Positions 43,942 to 52,512 of a stretch of 64,000 nt of DNA are shown in pieces. The notes below the pieces were generated by a model. The model did not search any database, was not told the origin of the DNA, and was given only the letters and a program-made list of their open reading frames with translations. The DNA is from Bradyrhizobium sp. Arg816 (GTDB lineage: Bacteria > Pseudomonadota > Alphaproteobacteria > Rhizobiales > Xanthobacteraceae). The translations under genes and the position numbers were made by a program. The first letter of the stretch is position 1. Each line of letters starts with the position of its first letter. Location of the stretch: positions 44,845 through 108,844 of the forward strand of contig NZ_JAPRAQ010000028.1 of the NCBI RefSeq assembly GCF_029989365.1, written 5' to 3'.

Positions 43942-45048
43942 TCATTCCCGCATCAGATAGGCATCGACCGGCGTTCCTGCCGCAAATCCCTCGTGGCTGG
44001 CGGGAACGAGCAGCCATGCATCGGCCCGGGCAATGGCCTGAAGCGGCCATTCCCCCACCGCAAGCGGGAGCCACGCGTGATGTTCCTCGGCCAGCAGGGC
44101 GATTTCGGCGATGCCGACACTGGATGCGATTTTTCGCGCAAGCGGCAGGGTCATGCGTCGGCGTAACTGCCGCGCCGACAGCCGATCGACGAGCGGCAGC
44201 ACGAGCGCGAGCCAGGCCGCAAGCGCATGGTCGGGCGAGCCGGGCAAGGCGACGACGGGAACCTGTCCGAGCCGCCCGACCGCGGCGGTGCGCCCGGGCT
44301 GAAGCGCGAGGCCGTGGGCGAACACGTCACCATGCCGGGCTAGCGCGCTGACCGCGGCATCCCGGCGGCCGGCGCCGCTGCCGCCGATCGTCACGACGAG
44401 ATCGCAGGTGAGACTGCCGAGCACTTCCGCGATCGATCCTACATCTCGCGCGGCAGCTTCGCGCGCTTGCACCTGCAGCCCTGTGGCGCGCGCGATCTCG
44501 GCAATCATGTGCGCCGTCACGGCTGCGCCCGGCACGTTGACGATGCCCAGCCGCGGTTGCCGTACGCTCAGCTTTTCAACACCGGCGGCGCGCGCGAGCA
44601 GCAAAGTGGCAGAATTGATCAAATGCCCTTCTGCCACGGCAGGCGCGCGCCCGGCGATGTCGCTTCCGGCGCGCCTGACGCCCTGTCCGGGCACGCCCTC
44701 CGCCAGCACCTGGGCGAGTGGACCCGACACCTCGACTGCGTCGGCATCGAGCACACAATCACATCCCGGCGGCATCGCGTCGCCGGCATCGACCCAAACG
44801 GGCGCCGTCATCAGAGGCAGCGGCGAATAGGCGGACGCGCCGACAATATCGTTGGCGCAGAGCGCCCAGCCATCCGCAGCGGCGATGTCGCGCGGCGGAG
44901 ACGCCACAAGCAGCGGCGTCCCTGCCGCGATGCAGCCGGCGGCCTCCGTCAGGGGCAACTCGATCGTCGCGATCGGATCAACGCCTCGCAGCAACGCGGC
45001 GAGCGCAGTGTCGAGCGGCGTCAGCGATGGCGGCAGGCGCTGGGTCAT
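43942..45048 (-). CDS. divergent MoeA-like protein
   Basis: A 368-residue MoeA relative, short and divergent. It keeps AAADGWALCANDIVGASAYS, VWVDAGDAMPPGCDCVLD, LVVTIGGSGAGRRDA and VVALPGSPDHALAAW. The typical VDGY and TTGGVS motifs are altered (ADGW, TIGGSG), so catalysis in standard cofactor synthesis is uncertain. It is 12 bases from the MoeA-PBP gene, and its ATG 45048 was chosen because the leader before it is unrelated. It may act as a partner of the fused MoeA. Confidence 0.85.
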   Translation of the reverse strand: MTQRLPPSLTPLDTALAALLRGVDPIATIELPLTEAAGCIAAGTPLLVASPPRDIAAADGWALCANDIVGASAYSPLPLMTAPVWVDAGDAMPPGCDCVLDADAVEVSGPLAQVLAEGVPGQGVRRAGSDIAGRAPAVAEGHLINSATLLLARAAGVEKLSVRQPRLGIVNVPGAAVTAHMIAEIARATGLQVQAREAAARDVGSIAEVLGSLTCDLVVTIGGSGAGRRDAAVSALARHGDVFAHGLALQPGRTAAVGRLGQVPVVALPGSPDHALAAWLALVLPLVDRLSARQLRRRMTLPLARKIASSVGIAEIALLAEEHHAWLPLAVGEWPLQAIARADAWLLVPASHEGFAAGTPVDAYLMRE

Positions 45049-45102
45049 GCGCCATGATGGACCATGCATCGCCCGGTTTGGCAACCGCTGGCGATGCGAA
45101 GA

Positions 45103-45936
45103 TCAGCCGCCGGACTTGGCCGCATTGGGGAAGAACAGCTGCTGTCCGTCGACCTTGTAGCCGGCGATCGCCGCCTGCCCCTCCGGCGAGATCAGCCAGT
45201 CGATGAAGGTCTGCCCCAGCTCCTTCTTCACGTTCGGAAATTTTTCGGAGTTCACCAGCATCGCGCCGTACTGATTGAGCAGCCGCTTGTCGCCTTCGAC
45301 GACGATGTCGAGATCGCCGCGATCCTTGAAGGCGATCCAGCTGCCGCGGTCGGACAGCACATAGGCGTTCGCCGTGCGCGCCGCGTCGAGGGCTGCGTCC
45401 ATCCCTTGCTTGACTTCGCGATACCATGCGCCCTTGGCAGCAGCGATATCGATGCCGGCGACGATCCAGAGCGCGAGCTCCGCGCCATGGGTGCCCGAGC
45501 GATCGCCGCGCGTCACGAACGGCGCGCCCTTGGCCTCGATCGCCTTCAGCGCAGTGGCGATGTCCTTGCCTTTCACGGCGGCGGGATCGCTCTTCGGTCC
45601 GATCAGCACATAGTCGTTGTACATCACGTCAAAACGCTTCTCGCCAAAACCGTCGGCGACGAACTTCTCCTCCTGCGGCCGTGCGTGCATCAGCACGACG
45701 TCGACCTCGCCCCTGCGCGCGCCGTCGAGCACTTCATCGGCGCGCCGCGCGATCACCGTCACCTCGATGCCGGTCTTCTCGCGGAAGATCGGCAGCAGAT
45801 GATCGAGCAGGCCGGACTCCTGTGTCGCCGTGGTCGAGGCCAGCACGATCGCGCGGTCCTCCGCAAATGACGCCGCCATGCCCGCGGCGAGGCCGCAGAG
45901 AAGCGCGAGTGCAACGGACAGGCGGCGGACGACCAT
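45103..45936 (-). CDS. tupA: tungstate/molybdate-binding periplasmic protein (TupA-like)
   Basis: About 277 residues. A signal peptide (MVVRRLSVALALLCGLAAGM) is followed by the oxyanion-binding start IVLASTTATQESGLLDHLLP, which matches TupA proteins (TTTxQxSGLL), then DEVLDGARRGEVDVVLMHAR and FVTRGDRSGTHGAELALW. It would capture tungstate or molybdate in the periplasm. No membrane permease or ATPase is next to it, so it is an orphan. Two MoeA-like genes follow in the same operon. Confidence 0.9.
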   Translation of the reverse strand: MVVRRLSVALALLCGLAAGMAASFAEDRAIVLASTTATQESGLLDHLLPIFREKTGIEVTVIARRADEVLDGARRGEVDVVLMHARPQEEKFVADGFGEKRFDVMYNDYVLIGPKSDPAAVKGKDIATALKAIEAKGAPFVTRGDRSGTHGAELALWIVAGIDIAAAKGAWYREVKQGMDAALDAARTANAYVLSDRGSWIAFKDRGDLDIVVEGDKRLLNQYGAMLVNSEKFPNVKKELGQTFIDWLISPEGQAAIAGYKVDGQQLFFPNAAKSGG

Positions 45937-45959
45937 GATCGGGTTCCCATTGGCTATGA

Positions 45960-45985
45960 CGCAATCATGATGATGATCGATTGCG
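45960..45985. promoter_or_regulatory. inverted repeat upstream of tupA-like gene
   Basis: CGCAATC, a 12-base spacer, then GATTGCG: a perfect 7-base dyad beginning 24 bases upstream of the tupA start. The gap 45937-46262 (326 bases) between the divergent genes otherwise holds no gene I can support. The site could be bound by the HTH/PBP-like regulator encoded opposite. Confidence 0.5.
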
Positions 45986-46262
45986 CCACACTCGTGACGC
46001 GTTTGCGCGTTGCGCTCCTCACTCGGGACATTTCGGCAATGCGGCTCGCGCGGTGCGCCCATTGCAATTGCGAGCGCGACGGCCGCAAGGCCCGCGCCAC
46101 GCGGGTGCTTGGGGATCGCTCACCAAAGCAGAGATCGCGCGTGAGGATGTGTTGCAAAGCAGCGAGATGATCGGGCATGGTCCTGGCGGACGTAAATTGA
46201 AATGCAGAATTCCACCTGCGTCGAACGCCAAAAAGAAGCAAGAATTTGCATAGGAATGCAGG

Positions 46263-47156
46263 ATGGAATTCCTGACGACCAGCGAAGCCGCCGACTACCT
46301 TCGGCTCGGTGAACGCAAGCTCTACGAACTCGTCACCACCGGCGCGATTCCCTGCACCAAGGTGACCGGGAAGTGGCTCTTCCCGCGGCACGAGCTCGAC
46401 CTCTGGGTCCTGTCGGGACTGGCGCGTCCGGCCGGCATGCTGACTGCGGAGCCGCCGCCGGTGGTGGGCGGCAGCCAGGACGAGCTTTTGGACTGGAGCC
46501 TGCGTGAATCCGGCTCGGGCCTGGGATCGATGAGCGAGGGCAGCGCGCGCGGGCTCGAGCGCTTGCAGCGCGACGAGGTGATGGCGGTGGCGGTGCACTT
46601 CCACAGCCTGGAGGCCGACGGCAATCTTGCCACCGACGCCAGTGCGACGGCGCTGCGTGACGCTCCGGACCTGCATGATGCGGTGCTGGTCGCATTCGTG
46701 CGCCGCGAGCAGGGTCTCGTGCTGCCGCCGGGCAATCCGAAGCGGCTGCGCGGCCTCTCCGACGTGCTTGCGCTCGGTGTCAGGATGGCGATGCGACAAC
46801 AGGGCACAGGCGCACAGATGCTGCTCGACGTGCTGTTGAAGCGCGCCGGCGCCGCGACGCGCGATCTGCGCCGGGTCGAGACGCCGGCCCTCACCGGGCC
46901 GGATCTCGCCGAGATCGTCCGCGCGGGACAGGCCGATTGCGGAATCGCGACGCGTGCAGCGGCGCGCTCGGCCGGGCTCGACTTCGTGCCGCTGGTCTGG
47001 GAGAATTTTGATCTCGCAATGCGGCAACGCAGCTATTTCCGCCCGCCGATGCAGGCCCTGATCCGGTTCCTCAGCGAAAGGCGGCTGCGGCAGCGCGCCG
47101 AGGAGCTGACCGGCTACGATCCCTCGCCGGCGGGGCAGATCCGCTTCGCGGCCTGA
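46263..47156 (+). CDS. HTH plus periplasmic-binding-like regulator (metal-linked)
   Basis: A 297-residue protein. Residues 1-55 are an excisionase-type DNA-binding domain (FLTTSEAADYLRLGERKLYE, VTGKWLFPRHELDLWV). Residues about 85-297 form a PBP-like domain (LPPGNPKRLRGLSDV, RQQGTGAQMLLDVLLKRAG, VRAGQADCGIATRAAAR) of the same type fused to the MoeA at 41980. This is the usual one-component molybdate/tungstate-type regulator layout. It is divergent from the tupA-like operon and is the likely controller of it. Confidence 0.88.
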   Translation: MEFLTTSEAADYLRLGERKLYELVTTGAIPCTKVTGKWLFPRHELDLWVLSGLARPAGMLTAEPPPVVGGSQDELLDWSLRESGSGLGSMSEGSARGLERLQRDEVMAVAVHFHSLEADGNLATDASATALRDAPDLHDAVLVAFVRREQGLVLPPGNPKRLRGLSDVLALGVRMAMRQQGTGAQMLLDVLLKRAGAATRDLRRVETPALTGPDLAEIVRAGQADCGIATRAAARSAGLDFVPLVWENFDLAMRQRSYFRPPMQALIRFLSERRLRQRAEELTGYDPSPAGQIRFAA

Positions 47157-47253
47157 CGTTGACGCCCGCCCCCAAATAGTTGCAAAAGAAACCAATTCAG
47201 CCGGGCATACCCGGGCAACACCGGCCAACGAGCCGGATCAGGGGAGGACAAGC

Positions 47254-48483
47254 GTGAATCCAACGAGATTTGGACTGCCGGTCGCGGCCGGCTTTGTCGC
47301 GACGTGCTTGACGGCGGCGCTGCTGCCGGGTGCGGCGTCGGCGCAGGTTTCCGATGACATCGTCAAGATCGGCGTGCTCACCGACATGAACGGCCCCGCC
47401 TCCGCGCCGACCGGCCAGGGTTCGGTGACGGCGGCGCAGATGGCGATCGACGATTTCGGCGGCAAGGTGCTCGGCAAGCCGATCAGCATCGTGATCGGCG
47501 ACCACCAGCTCAAGGCCGACATCGGCGGCGGCATCGCGCGGCGCTGGTATGACGTCGATCAGGTCGACCTGATCGTCGACGTGCCGGTCTCCGCGGTCGG
47601 GCTCGCGGTGCAGAACATCGCCAACGAGAAGAAGCGGCTGTTCATCACCCACTCCACCGGCACGGCGGACTTCCACGGCAAGTTCTGCTCGCCGTATGCG
47701 ATCCAGTGGGTGTTCGACACCCGCGCGCTCGCGGTCGGCACCGCGGATGCGGTGGTCAAGCGCGGCGGCGACAGCTGGTTCTTCATCACCGACGACTACG
47801 CCTTCGGCCATTCGCTGGAGCGCGACGCCTCCAGCGTCGTCACCGCCAATGGCGGCAAGGTGCTGGGCTCGGTGCGGCCGCCGCTGGCAACACCCGACCT
47901 CTCCTCCTTCGTGCTGCAGGCGCAGGCCTCCAAGGCCAAGATCATCGGCATTGCCGCAGGTCCCCCGAACAACATGAACGAGATCAAGACCGGCTCGGAG
48001 TTCGGCGTGTTCAAGGGCGGCCAGCAGATGGCGGCGCTGCTGGCGCTGATCACCGACATCCACGGCCTCGGCCTGCAGGCCGCCCAAGGACTGTTGCTGA
48101 CGACGTCGTTCTACTGGGACATGGACGACAAGACCCGCGAATGGTCGAAGCGCTATTTCGCCAAGATGAACAAGATGCCGTCGATGTGGCAGGCCGGCGT
48201 CTATTCGAGCGTGATGCACTATCTCAACGCCATCAAGGAGACCGGCACCGACGATCCGCTCAAGGTCGCGGCGAAGATGCGGGAAAAGCCGATCGAGGAT
48301 TTCTTCGCCCGCAACGGCAAACTGCGCGATGACAATCTGATGGTGCACGATCTCTGGCTGGTGCAGGTGAAGACGCCGGAGGAGAGCAAATATCCGTGGG
48401 ACTATTACAAGATCCTCACGACCATCTCGGGCGACAAGGCGTTCGGGCCGCCGGACCCGGCGTGTCCGTTGGTGAAGAAGTGA
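47254..48483 (+). CDS. ABC transporter substrate-binding protein, branched-chain amino-acid (LivK) type
   Basis: A 409-residue periplasmic protein starting at GTG 47254 after a strong GGGGAGGAC ribosome-binding stretch. A signal peptide (about 1-30, ending ASAQ) precedes the type I binding-protein fold: KIGVLTDMNGPASAPTGQGS, SVTAAQMAIDDFGGKVLGKP, WFFITDDYAFGHSLERDASS, IIGIAAGPPNNMNE. The ligand is unknown; aromatic acids or amino acids are typical. No permease or ATPase is nearby, so it is an orphan. Confidence 0.92.
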   Translation: MNPTRFGLPVAAGFVATCLTAALLPGAASAQVSDDIVKIGVLTDMNGPASAPTGQGSVTAAQMAIDDFGGKVLGKPISIVIGDHQLKADIGGGIARRWYDVDQVDLIVDVPVSAVGLAVQNIANEKKRLFITHSTGTADFHGKFCSPYAIQWVFDTRALAVGTADAVVKRGGDSWFFITDDYAFGHSLERDASSVVTANGGKVLGSVRPPLATPDLSSFVLQAQASKAKIIGIAAGPPNNMNEIKTGSEFGVFKGGQQMAALLALITDIHGLGLQAAQGLLLTTSFYWDMDDKTREWSKRYFAKMNKMPSMWQAGVYSSVMHYLNAIKETGTDDPLKVAAKMREKPIEDFFARNGKLRDDNLMVHDLWLVQVKTPEESKYPWDYYKILTTISGDKAFGPPDPACPLVKK

Positions 48484-48485
48484 TG

Positions 48486-48560
48486 ATGGCGAATTGCGAA
48501 TAGGGAGTGGCGAATGGGGAAGGCTCCATTCGCCATTCGCCATTCACCACTCGCCATTCG
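48486..48560. repeat. short-repeat palindromic stretch between convergent genes
   Basis: GGCGAATGG at 48509-48517 and CCATTCGCC at 48526-48534 make a perfect stem, and the right side carries four near copies of CCATTCGCC or CCACTCG in tandem. It lies between two convergent genes and could work as a terminator; it looks like a small repeat family. Confidence 0.7.
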
Positions 48561-49538
48561 CTACTTCACCACCCCGATCTCACGAAAATACTTCATCACG
48601 CCCGGATGGATCAGTTCCGGCTTCGGCGCTGCCGCGACGGTGTTCGACGCCGTGGTCTCGCAGGCCTGCGCGAGCTGCTTGCAGAACGTCGCCTCGACGC
48701 CGTGCAGCGTCTTCGCGAGGCGATAGGCGACGTCATCGGGCAGGTCCTCGCGCGTGAGGACGAAACTCCACGAGCCGAGCGAGGCGATCGGCTCGGCCTG
48801 CTTCGGATAGGAGCCGGCCGGCACGAGCAGCGGCTTCAGGAACGCATGCTTGGCGCGAATGCGCGTGATCTCTTCAGCGCTGGGCGCAATGAAGCGCGCG
48901 CCTGACGCACCCGATGCCACCGCGGCAAAACCGGGCCAGCCGATACCGGCGCCCCAGAGTGCTGCAACACGTCCGTCCTCGACCATCGCGGGGCCATCGC
49001 CGGCGCGGTCGAGATAGACGGCCTTGAAATCCTCGTCCTGCTTGAGGCCGAGACCATCGAGCACATAGCGCGCCAAGATCGGCAGGCCCGAGCCTTTGGC
49101 GCCGAAGGCGACGGGCTGGCCGACGAGATCGTGAATGGTCTTGTACGGACTGTCCGCCCGGACCACGAACATTCCGGGATTGGAATAGATCGCCGTCAAA
49201 ATCTTCAACCGCACAGGCGCGCGGCCGATGCCGGCGAAGGCCTCATAGGCCGGCTCGCCCGCGACCAGCGCGAGATCGAGCTCGCCCTTCTCCAGCAGCG
49301 GAATGTTCTCATTGCTGCCCTTGGTGTTGCGGGGCGCGATGGTGATTTGCGGATCGGCCGCATTCATCACTTCCGCAAAAGCGTTGCCATAGAGCGGAAA
49401 GCCGCCGCCGGGCGTCGCGGTGCCCAGGCTGAGTGTGGTGGGCGGAATGGCGTTGCCTCCGGTTTGAGCAGCGGCGGGGCTTGCGAGTGGATTTGCGAGC
49501 AGCGCCGCGCCGAGAAGGATTGTGATTGCGAATCTCAT
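48561..49538 (-). CDS. TAXI-family TRAP transporter solute-binding protein
   Basis: About 325 residues: signal peptide (MRFAITILLGAALLANPLAS), then LSLGTATPGGGFPLYGNAFA, RNTKGSNENIPLLEKGELDL and AFGAKGSGLPILARYVLDGL, with SVVLTREDLP-type sequence near the end. TAXI proteins bind organic acids and deliver them to a TRAP permease, but none is encoded here. The convergent repeats at 48486-48560 mark its 3' end. ATG 49538 has AAGGATTGTG nearby. Confidence 0.88.
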   Translation of the reverse strand: MRFAITILLGAALLANPLASPAAAQTGGNAIPPTTLSLGTATPGGGFPLYGNAFAEVMNAADPQITIAPRNTKGSNENIPLLEKGELDLALVAGEPAYEAFAGIGRAPVRLKILTAIYSNPGMFVVRADSPYKTIHDLVGQPVAFGAKGSGLPILARYVLDGLGLKQDEDFKAVYLDRAGDGPAMVEDGRVAALWGAGIGWPGFAAVASGASGARFIAPSAEEITRIRAKHAFLKPLLVPAGSYPKQAEPIASLGSWSFVLTREDLPDDVAYRLAKTLHGVEATFCKQLAQACETTASNTVAAAPKPELIHPGVMKYFREIGVVK

Positions 49539-49645
49539 GATGAGTCCCGGCCGCCCCGCGTCAACATCGACTTGCGGCGATGTAGGCAGCGGGTGGTTTT
49601 TGTGAAAGCATGCAGCCCAACGACAATAGAACAATGGGAGACGTC

Positions 49646-50623
49646 ATGTTGCGAATTTTGCGTAACACTGTTTTTGGGCTGCTTTTTCTTTCAACTCTCC
49701 TCAACGCCTCCCCTCCCGCCTCCGCCGCCGGCTATCCCGACCGCCCCGTGCACTGGATGATCGGCTTCGCCGCCGGTGGCCCGGTCGACATCGTGGCGCG
49801 GATCATGGCGCAAGCGCTCTCGGATCGCCTCGGCCAGCAATTCATCGTCGAGAACCGCGCCGGCTCCGGCGGCAACATCGCGGCCGCCGCCGCGATCAAC
49901 GCAGCCCCCGACGGCTACACGCTGCTGTTCGTCGCGCCCAACAACGCGATCTCGACCTCGCTCTACAAGAAGCTGCCTTACGACTTCCTGCGCGACACCG
50001 TGCCGGTCGCCAGCATCATGCAGCTCACCAACATGCTGGTTGTCTCCAACGCGTTTCCCGCGAAGACGGTCCAGGAGTTCATCGACTACTGCAAGGCCAA
50101 TCCCGGCAAGATCTCGTTTGCCTCGTCCGGCAACGGCACCTCGGTGCACATGTCGGCCGAGCTGTTCAAGGTGATGACCAAGTGCGACATGGTGCACGTG
50201 CCCTATCGCGGCTCGGCGATCGCCTTCCCCGACATCATCTCCAACAAGGTGCAGCTGATCTTCGACAACCTGCCCTCCGCGCTCGAGCAGTCGCGCGGCG
50301 GCACTGTCCGCGCACTCGGCGTCACCTCGCCGCAGCGCTGGCCGACCGTGCCCGACGTGCCCGCGATCGCCGAGACCGTGCCGGGCTTCGAATCGGTCGG
50401 CTTCTACGGCATCTCCGCGCCAAAGGGCACGCCGCCCGAGGTGATCGAGATCCTCAACAAGGCCGTCGGCGAAGCCCTGAAGGACCCGAAGGTCATCGCG
50501 CGGCTGACCGAGAATGGCGGCATCCCGAAGCCAATGACGCCCGCCGAATTCGGCAAGCTGGTCGCTGACGAGACCGAGAAGTGGAAGAAGGTGGTAGAGT
50601 TCGCCGGGGTTTCGGTGGATTAG
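49646..50623 (+). CDS. tripartite tricarboxylate transporter substrate-binding protein (TctC/Bug family)
   Basis: About 325 residues: a signal peptide ending PPASAAG, then the Bug-family pattern YPDRPVHWMIGFAAGGPVDI, VENRAGSGGNIAAAAAINAA, PDGYTLLFVAPNNAIS, SSGNGTSVHMSAELFK and VPYRGSAIAFPDIISNKVQL. The ligand is a carboxylate by family; no TctA/TctB partner is present. ATG 49646 follows a GGGAGACGTC stretch. Such orphan binding proteins are numerous in this group of bacteria. Confidence 0.93.
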   Translation: MLRILRNTVFGLLFLSTLLNASPPASAAGYPDRPVHWMIGFAAGGPVDIVARIMAQALSDRLGQQFIVENRAGSGGNIAAAAAINAAPDGYTLLFVAPNNAISTSLYKKLPYDFLRDTVPVASIMQLTNMLVVSNAFPAKTVQEFIDYCKANPGKISFASSGNGTSVHMSAELFKVMTKCDMVHVPYRGSAIAFPDIISNKVQLIFDNLPSALEQSRGGTVRALGVTSPQRWPTVPDVPAIAETVPGFESVGFYGISAPKGTPPEVIEILNKAVGEALKDPKVIARLTENGGIPKPMTPAEFGKLVADETEKWKKVVEFAGVSVD

Positions 50624-50971
50624 ACCGGGCTCTAGCGGCGTGCTTACAGCTCGCCAGCAGGACATTGGAGGGGACGGAAGGCCCCCTCCAATCAAAAACT
50701 GCGAAAAACAACCCCATGCACAGTAGAAAAATCAAGTGATCACAAGGGGTTACGGAACTGAAAAAGCGAGCCTCGACGAGAGCGATTTGACCCGTCGGGC
50801 AAAACAGGACTATAAGGGCATCATCACCAATTTCGGTTATTCGAAAATAGCCCGGCGATGCTGCGCCAGGGGTTTCCATCCGCCAGAGCCAGCATTGCAC
50901 CCCCGCCTCCATCCCTGTAAACGAACCGCGCACCGTTGCCGGCCGCGCATTCCCGCGGCCGTCTCGCGGCG
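50624..50971. other. 348-base gap before the tRNA
   Basis: No gene I can support. Part of it (about 50770-50930) looks like the spacer sequence often found near tRNA genes and includes short GC-rich repeats. The tRNA promoter must lie near 50930-50971, where GC-rich sequence prevents confident reading of -35/-10. Confidence 0.35.
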
Positions 50972-51047
50972 GGGCCTGTAGCTCAATGGTTAGAGCCGGC
51001 CGCTCATAACGGTCTGGTTGCAGGTTCGAGTCCTGCCGGGCCCACCA
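50972..51047 (+). tRNA. tRNA with CAT anticodon, probably tRNA-Ile2 (lysidine-modified)
   Basis: A 76-base tRNA. Acceptor GGGCCTG pairs with CGGGCCC (one G-U), the anticodon stem GGCCG/CGGTC encloses the loop CTCATAA, so the anticodon is CAT, and the T-stem GCAGG-TTCGAGT-CCTGC is intact, with CCA encoded. The anticodon fits elongator Met or Ile2; the GGGCC acceptor resembles Ile2 and not the elongator Met of alphaproteobacteria. Its 3' end is the probable integration site of the recombinase gene that starts 18 bases on. Confidence 0.93.
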
Positions 51048-51064
51048 ACGAAATCAGTAACTTA

Positions 51065-52315
51065 TCAGGCGCCGTTTCGTCTGATCGGAATCACCGCACC
51101 AGAAACCGCACCAGATACGTGCGCTTTTCGTTCGCCGGCTGGATCGCGCTTTGCGATTTTCTCGACGGCATCGGACAAATAATCGGGATGGTGATGGCCA
51201 TAGGTGTTGAGCAGCACCTCAAGCGACATGCCTAGATAACCCGCTGCCTGCCAAGGGTCCGCGCCTCTCTGCATGAGCCAAGTCGCTGCGGTGTGTCGCA
51301 AAGTGTGAGGGGAGATTCCCGAACCAAGTCCCGCAAGCCGCACAGCGTTCTTGAACGCCGTCTTGACCGAGCTAACGGCTCTTCCGTTGTACTCGACGAA
51401 ATGCTTCGCCTCTGGATCAATCCGGTGCCAGCGCCGCAGGTGTGCAAGCAAGCGCAAGGGGATCGGCACCGTCGGCTGCCGTTTGTTGGTTTTGGCGGTG
51501 CCCTGTTTCAAACGGTAATAGCGGCCGCGCTCCAGGTCGACATAAGAGCGACCGATCGCCGGAATGGGAGATGCGGCAGCTATAGCTCCTGCACGAGTTC
51601 CGCTGTAGATCCCCAACAAAATGAACCGCGCAAGATGGCGGAGGGGACGCTTGCTGGTCGGGACTTTTTCGTCGTCCAACGGCCGACGCGAGCCCTTCTG
51701 CATTTCGCGATAGCGCCAGCAGATCCAAATCAGTTTGGCCGCATCGCTGCGCGTCAGCCACTTGTCTCGCGGCTGGCCCTTCTCTGGCAGCGAGACCTTG
51801 ACGATTTCTCGATGAAATCCTTCGGCTGCATGGTGACCAATGGCGGCGCGTACATCTTCGAGGTCCCGCCGGGCGCCTCCCTTTTTGCCGCGCCACTTGG
51901 TGTAGGAGCGACACGCCTCGCCATTGACCTCGCCAAGCATTTTTGCACCCCACCAGTCATTCAATCGCTCAATTCGCTTCTTGAACTTGCGGATATCTGG
52001 GACGGCATCTTCGCTTTCGCTATCGACGTTGAAGCGACTGCGAAGCTTGTCCAGTTGGGCATCCAAGTAAATCGAGAGGACGTCCGCGATTGCGATATAA
52101 TCTATGTGGCGGATGCGTCGCTTTGGCGTGTGTTTGGAGGTTATGTAGTCCCTTAGTCTTTCCTCCGCGGCCGCAATCTCGTCTGCAGCGCAGCCTGTGC
52201 CGACATCCCGGCCGTTGTCTCTGATGATCCAGGTTGCTTGGTGAGTGATCTTTCCGCTCTTGTTTCGGCGCGCTGCCTTGAGTTGAAGTCTGGCCCCCTT
52301 GCTTCTTCGCGGCAT
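51065..52315 (-). CDS. int: tyrosine-type site-specific integrase
   Basis: A 416-residue phage-type integrase. The C-terminal catalytic domain shows the RHRY set: Arg in GIYSGTRAGAIAAA, HxxR in SPHTLRHTAATWLMQRG, and the Tyr in LLNTYGHHHPDYL. An N-terminal arm-binding and core-binding region is present. It points toward, and ends 18 bases from, the tRNA 3' end, the hallmark of an island integrated in a tRNA gene. A small excisionase-like gene overlaps its start. Confidence 0.95.
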   Translation of the reverse strand: MPRRSKGARLQLKAARRNKSGKITHQATWIIRDNGRDVGTGCAADEIAAAEERLRDYITSKHTPKRRIRHIDYIAIADVLSIYLDAQLDKLRSRFNVDSESEDAVPDIRKFKKRIERLNDWWGAKMLGEVNGEACRSYTKWRGKKGGARRDLEDVRAAIGHHAAEGFHREIVKVSLPEKGQPRDKWLTRSDAAKLIWICWRYREMQKGSRRPLDDEKVPTSKRPLRHLARFILLGIYSGTRAGAIAAASPIPAIGRSYVDLERGRYYRLKQGTAKTNKRQPTVPIPLRLLAHLRRWHRIDPEAKHFVEYNGRAVSSVKTAFKNAVRLAGLGSGISPHTLRHTAATWLMQRGADPWQAAGYLGMSLEVLLNTYGHHHPDYLSDAVEKIAKRDPAGERKAHVSGAVSGAVIPIRRNGA

Positions 52316-52512
52316 AGCTCTCGCATCCGTTCGATATGCGCCAGCGTCGTAAATTCCTTGCCGGCAATCTTCTCAATAACCAATCGGTTACGATCGCGCT
52401 CGCGACGTAAGCCCGCGACCGTAATTCCTCCCAAAGGAAACGCGATCTTCACGGCATCAGCAAGGCGAAGAGGAGTATCGGGGGTTATTTCAGGTTGCGT
52501 TCGATTTGTCAT
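52153..52512 (-). CDS. excisionase-like small DNA-binding protein
   Basis: A 119-residue frame. Residues about 14-70 look like a helix-turn-helix of the excisionase/MerR type: LRLADAVKIAFPLGGITVAG, RDRNRLVIEKIAGKEF, then TTLAHIERMRELCREE. The tail overlaps the first 163 bases of the integrase gene in another frame, so the two are read from overlapping sequence. This small-gene-before-integrase order is typical of rhizobial islands. The overlap leaves the C-terminal third uncertain. Confidence 0.6.
   Translation of the reverse strand: MTNRTQPEITPDTPLRLADAVKIAFPLGGITVAGLRRERDRNRLVIEKIAGKEFTTLAHIERMRELCREEARGPDFNSRQRAETRAERSLTKQPGSSETTAGMSAQAALQTRLRPRRKD

Noticed and set aside
48486..48560. Short tandem repeats resembling a CRISPR array
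   Set aside because: Repeat units are about 9 bases with no unique spacers of regular length, and no cas genes are nearby.
50736..50981. 81-codon frame running into the tRNA
   Set aside because: It overlaps the tRNA gene start and is basic and Pro-rich without features.
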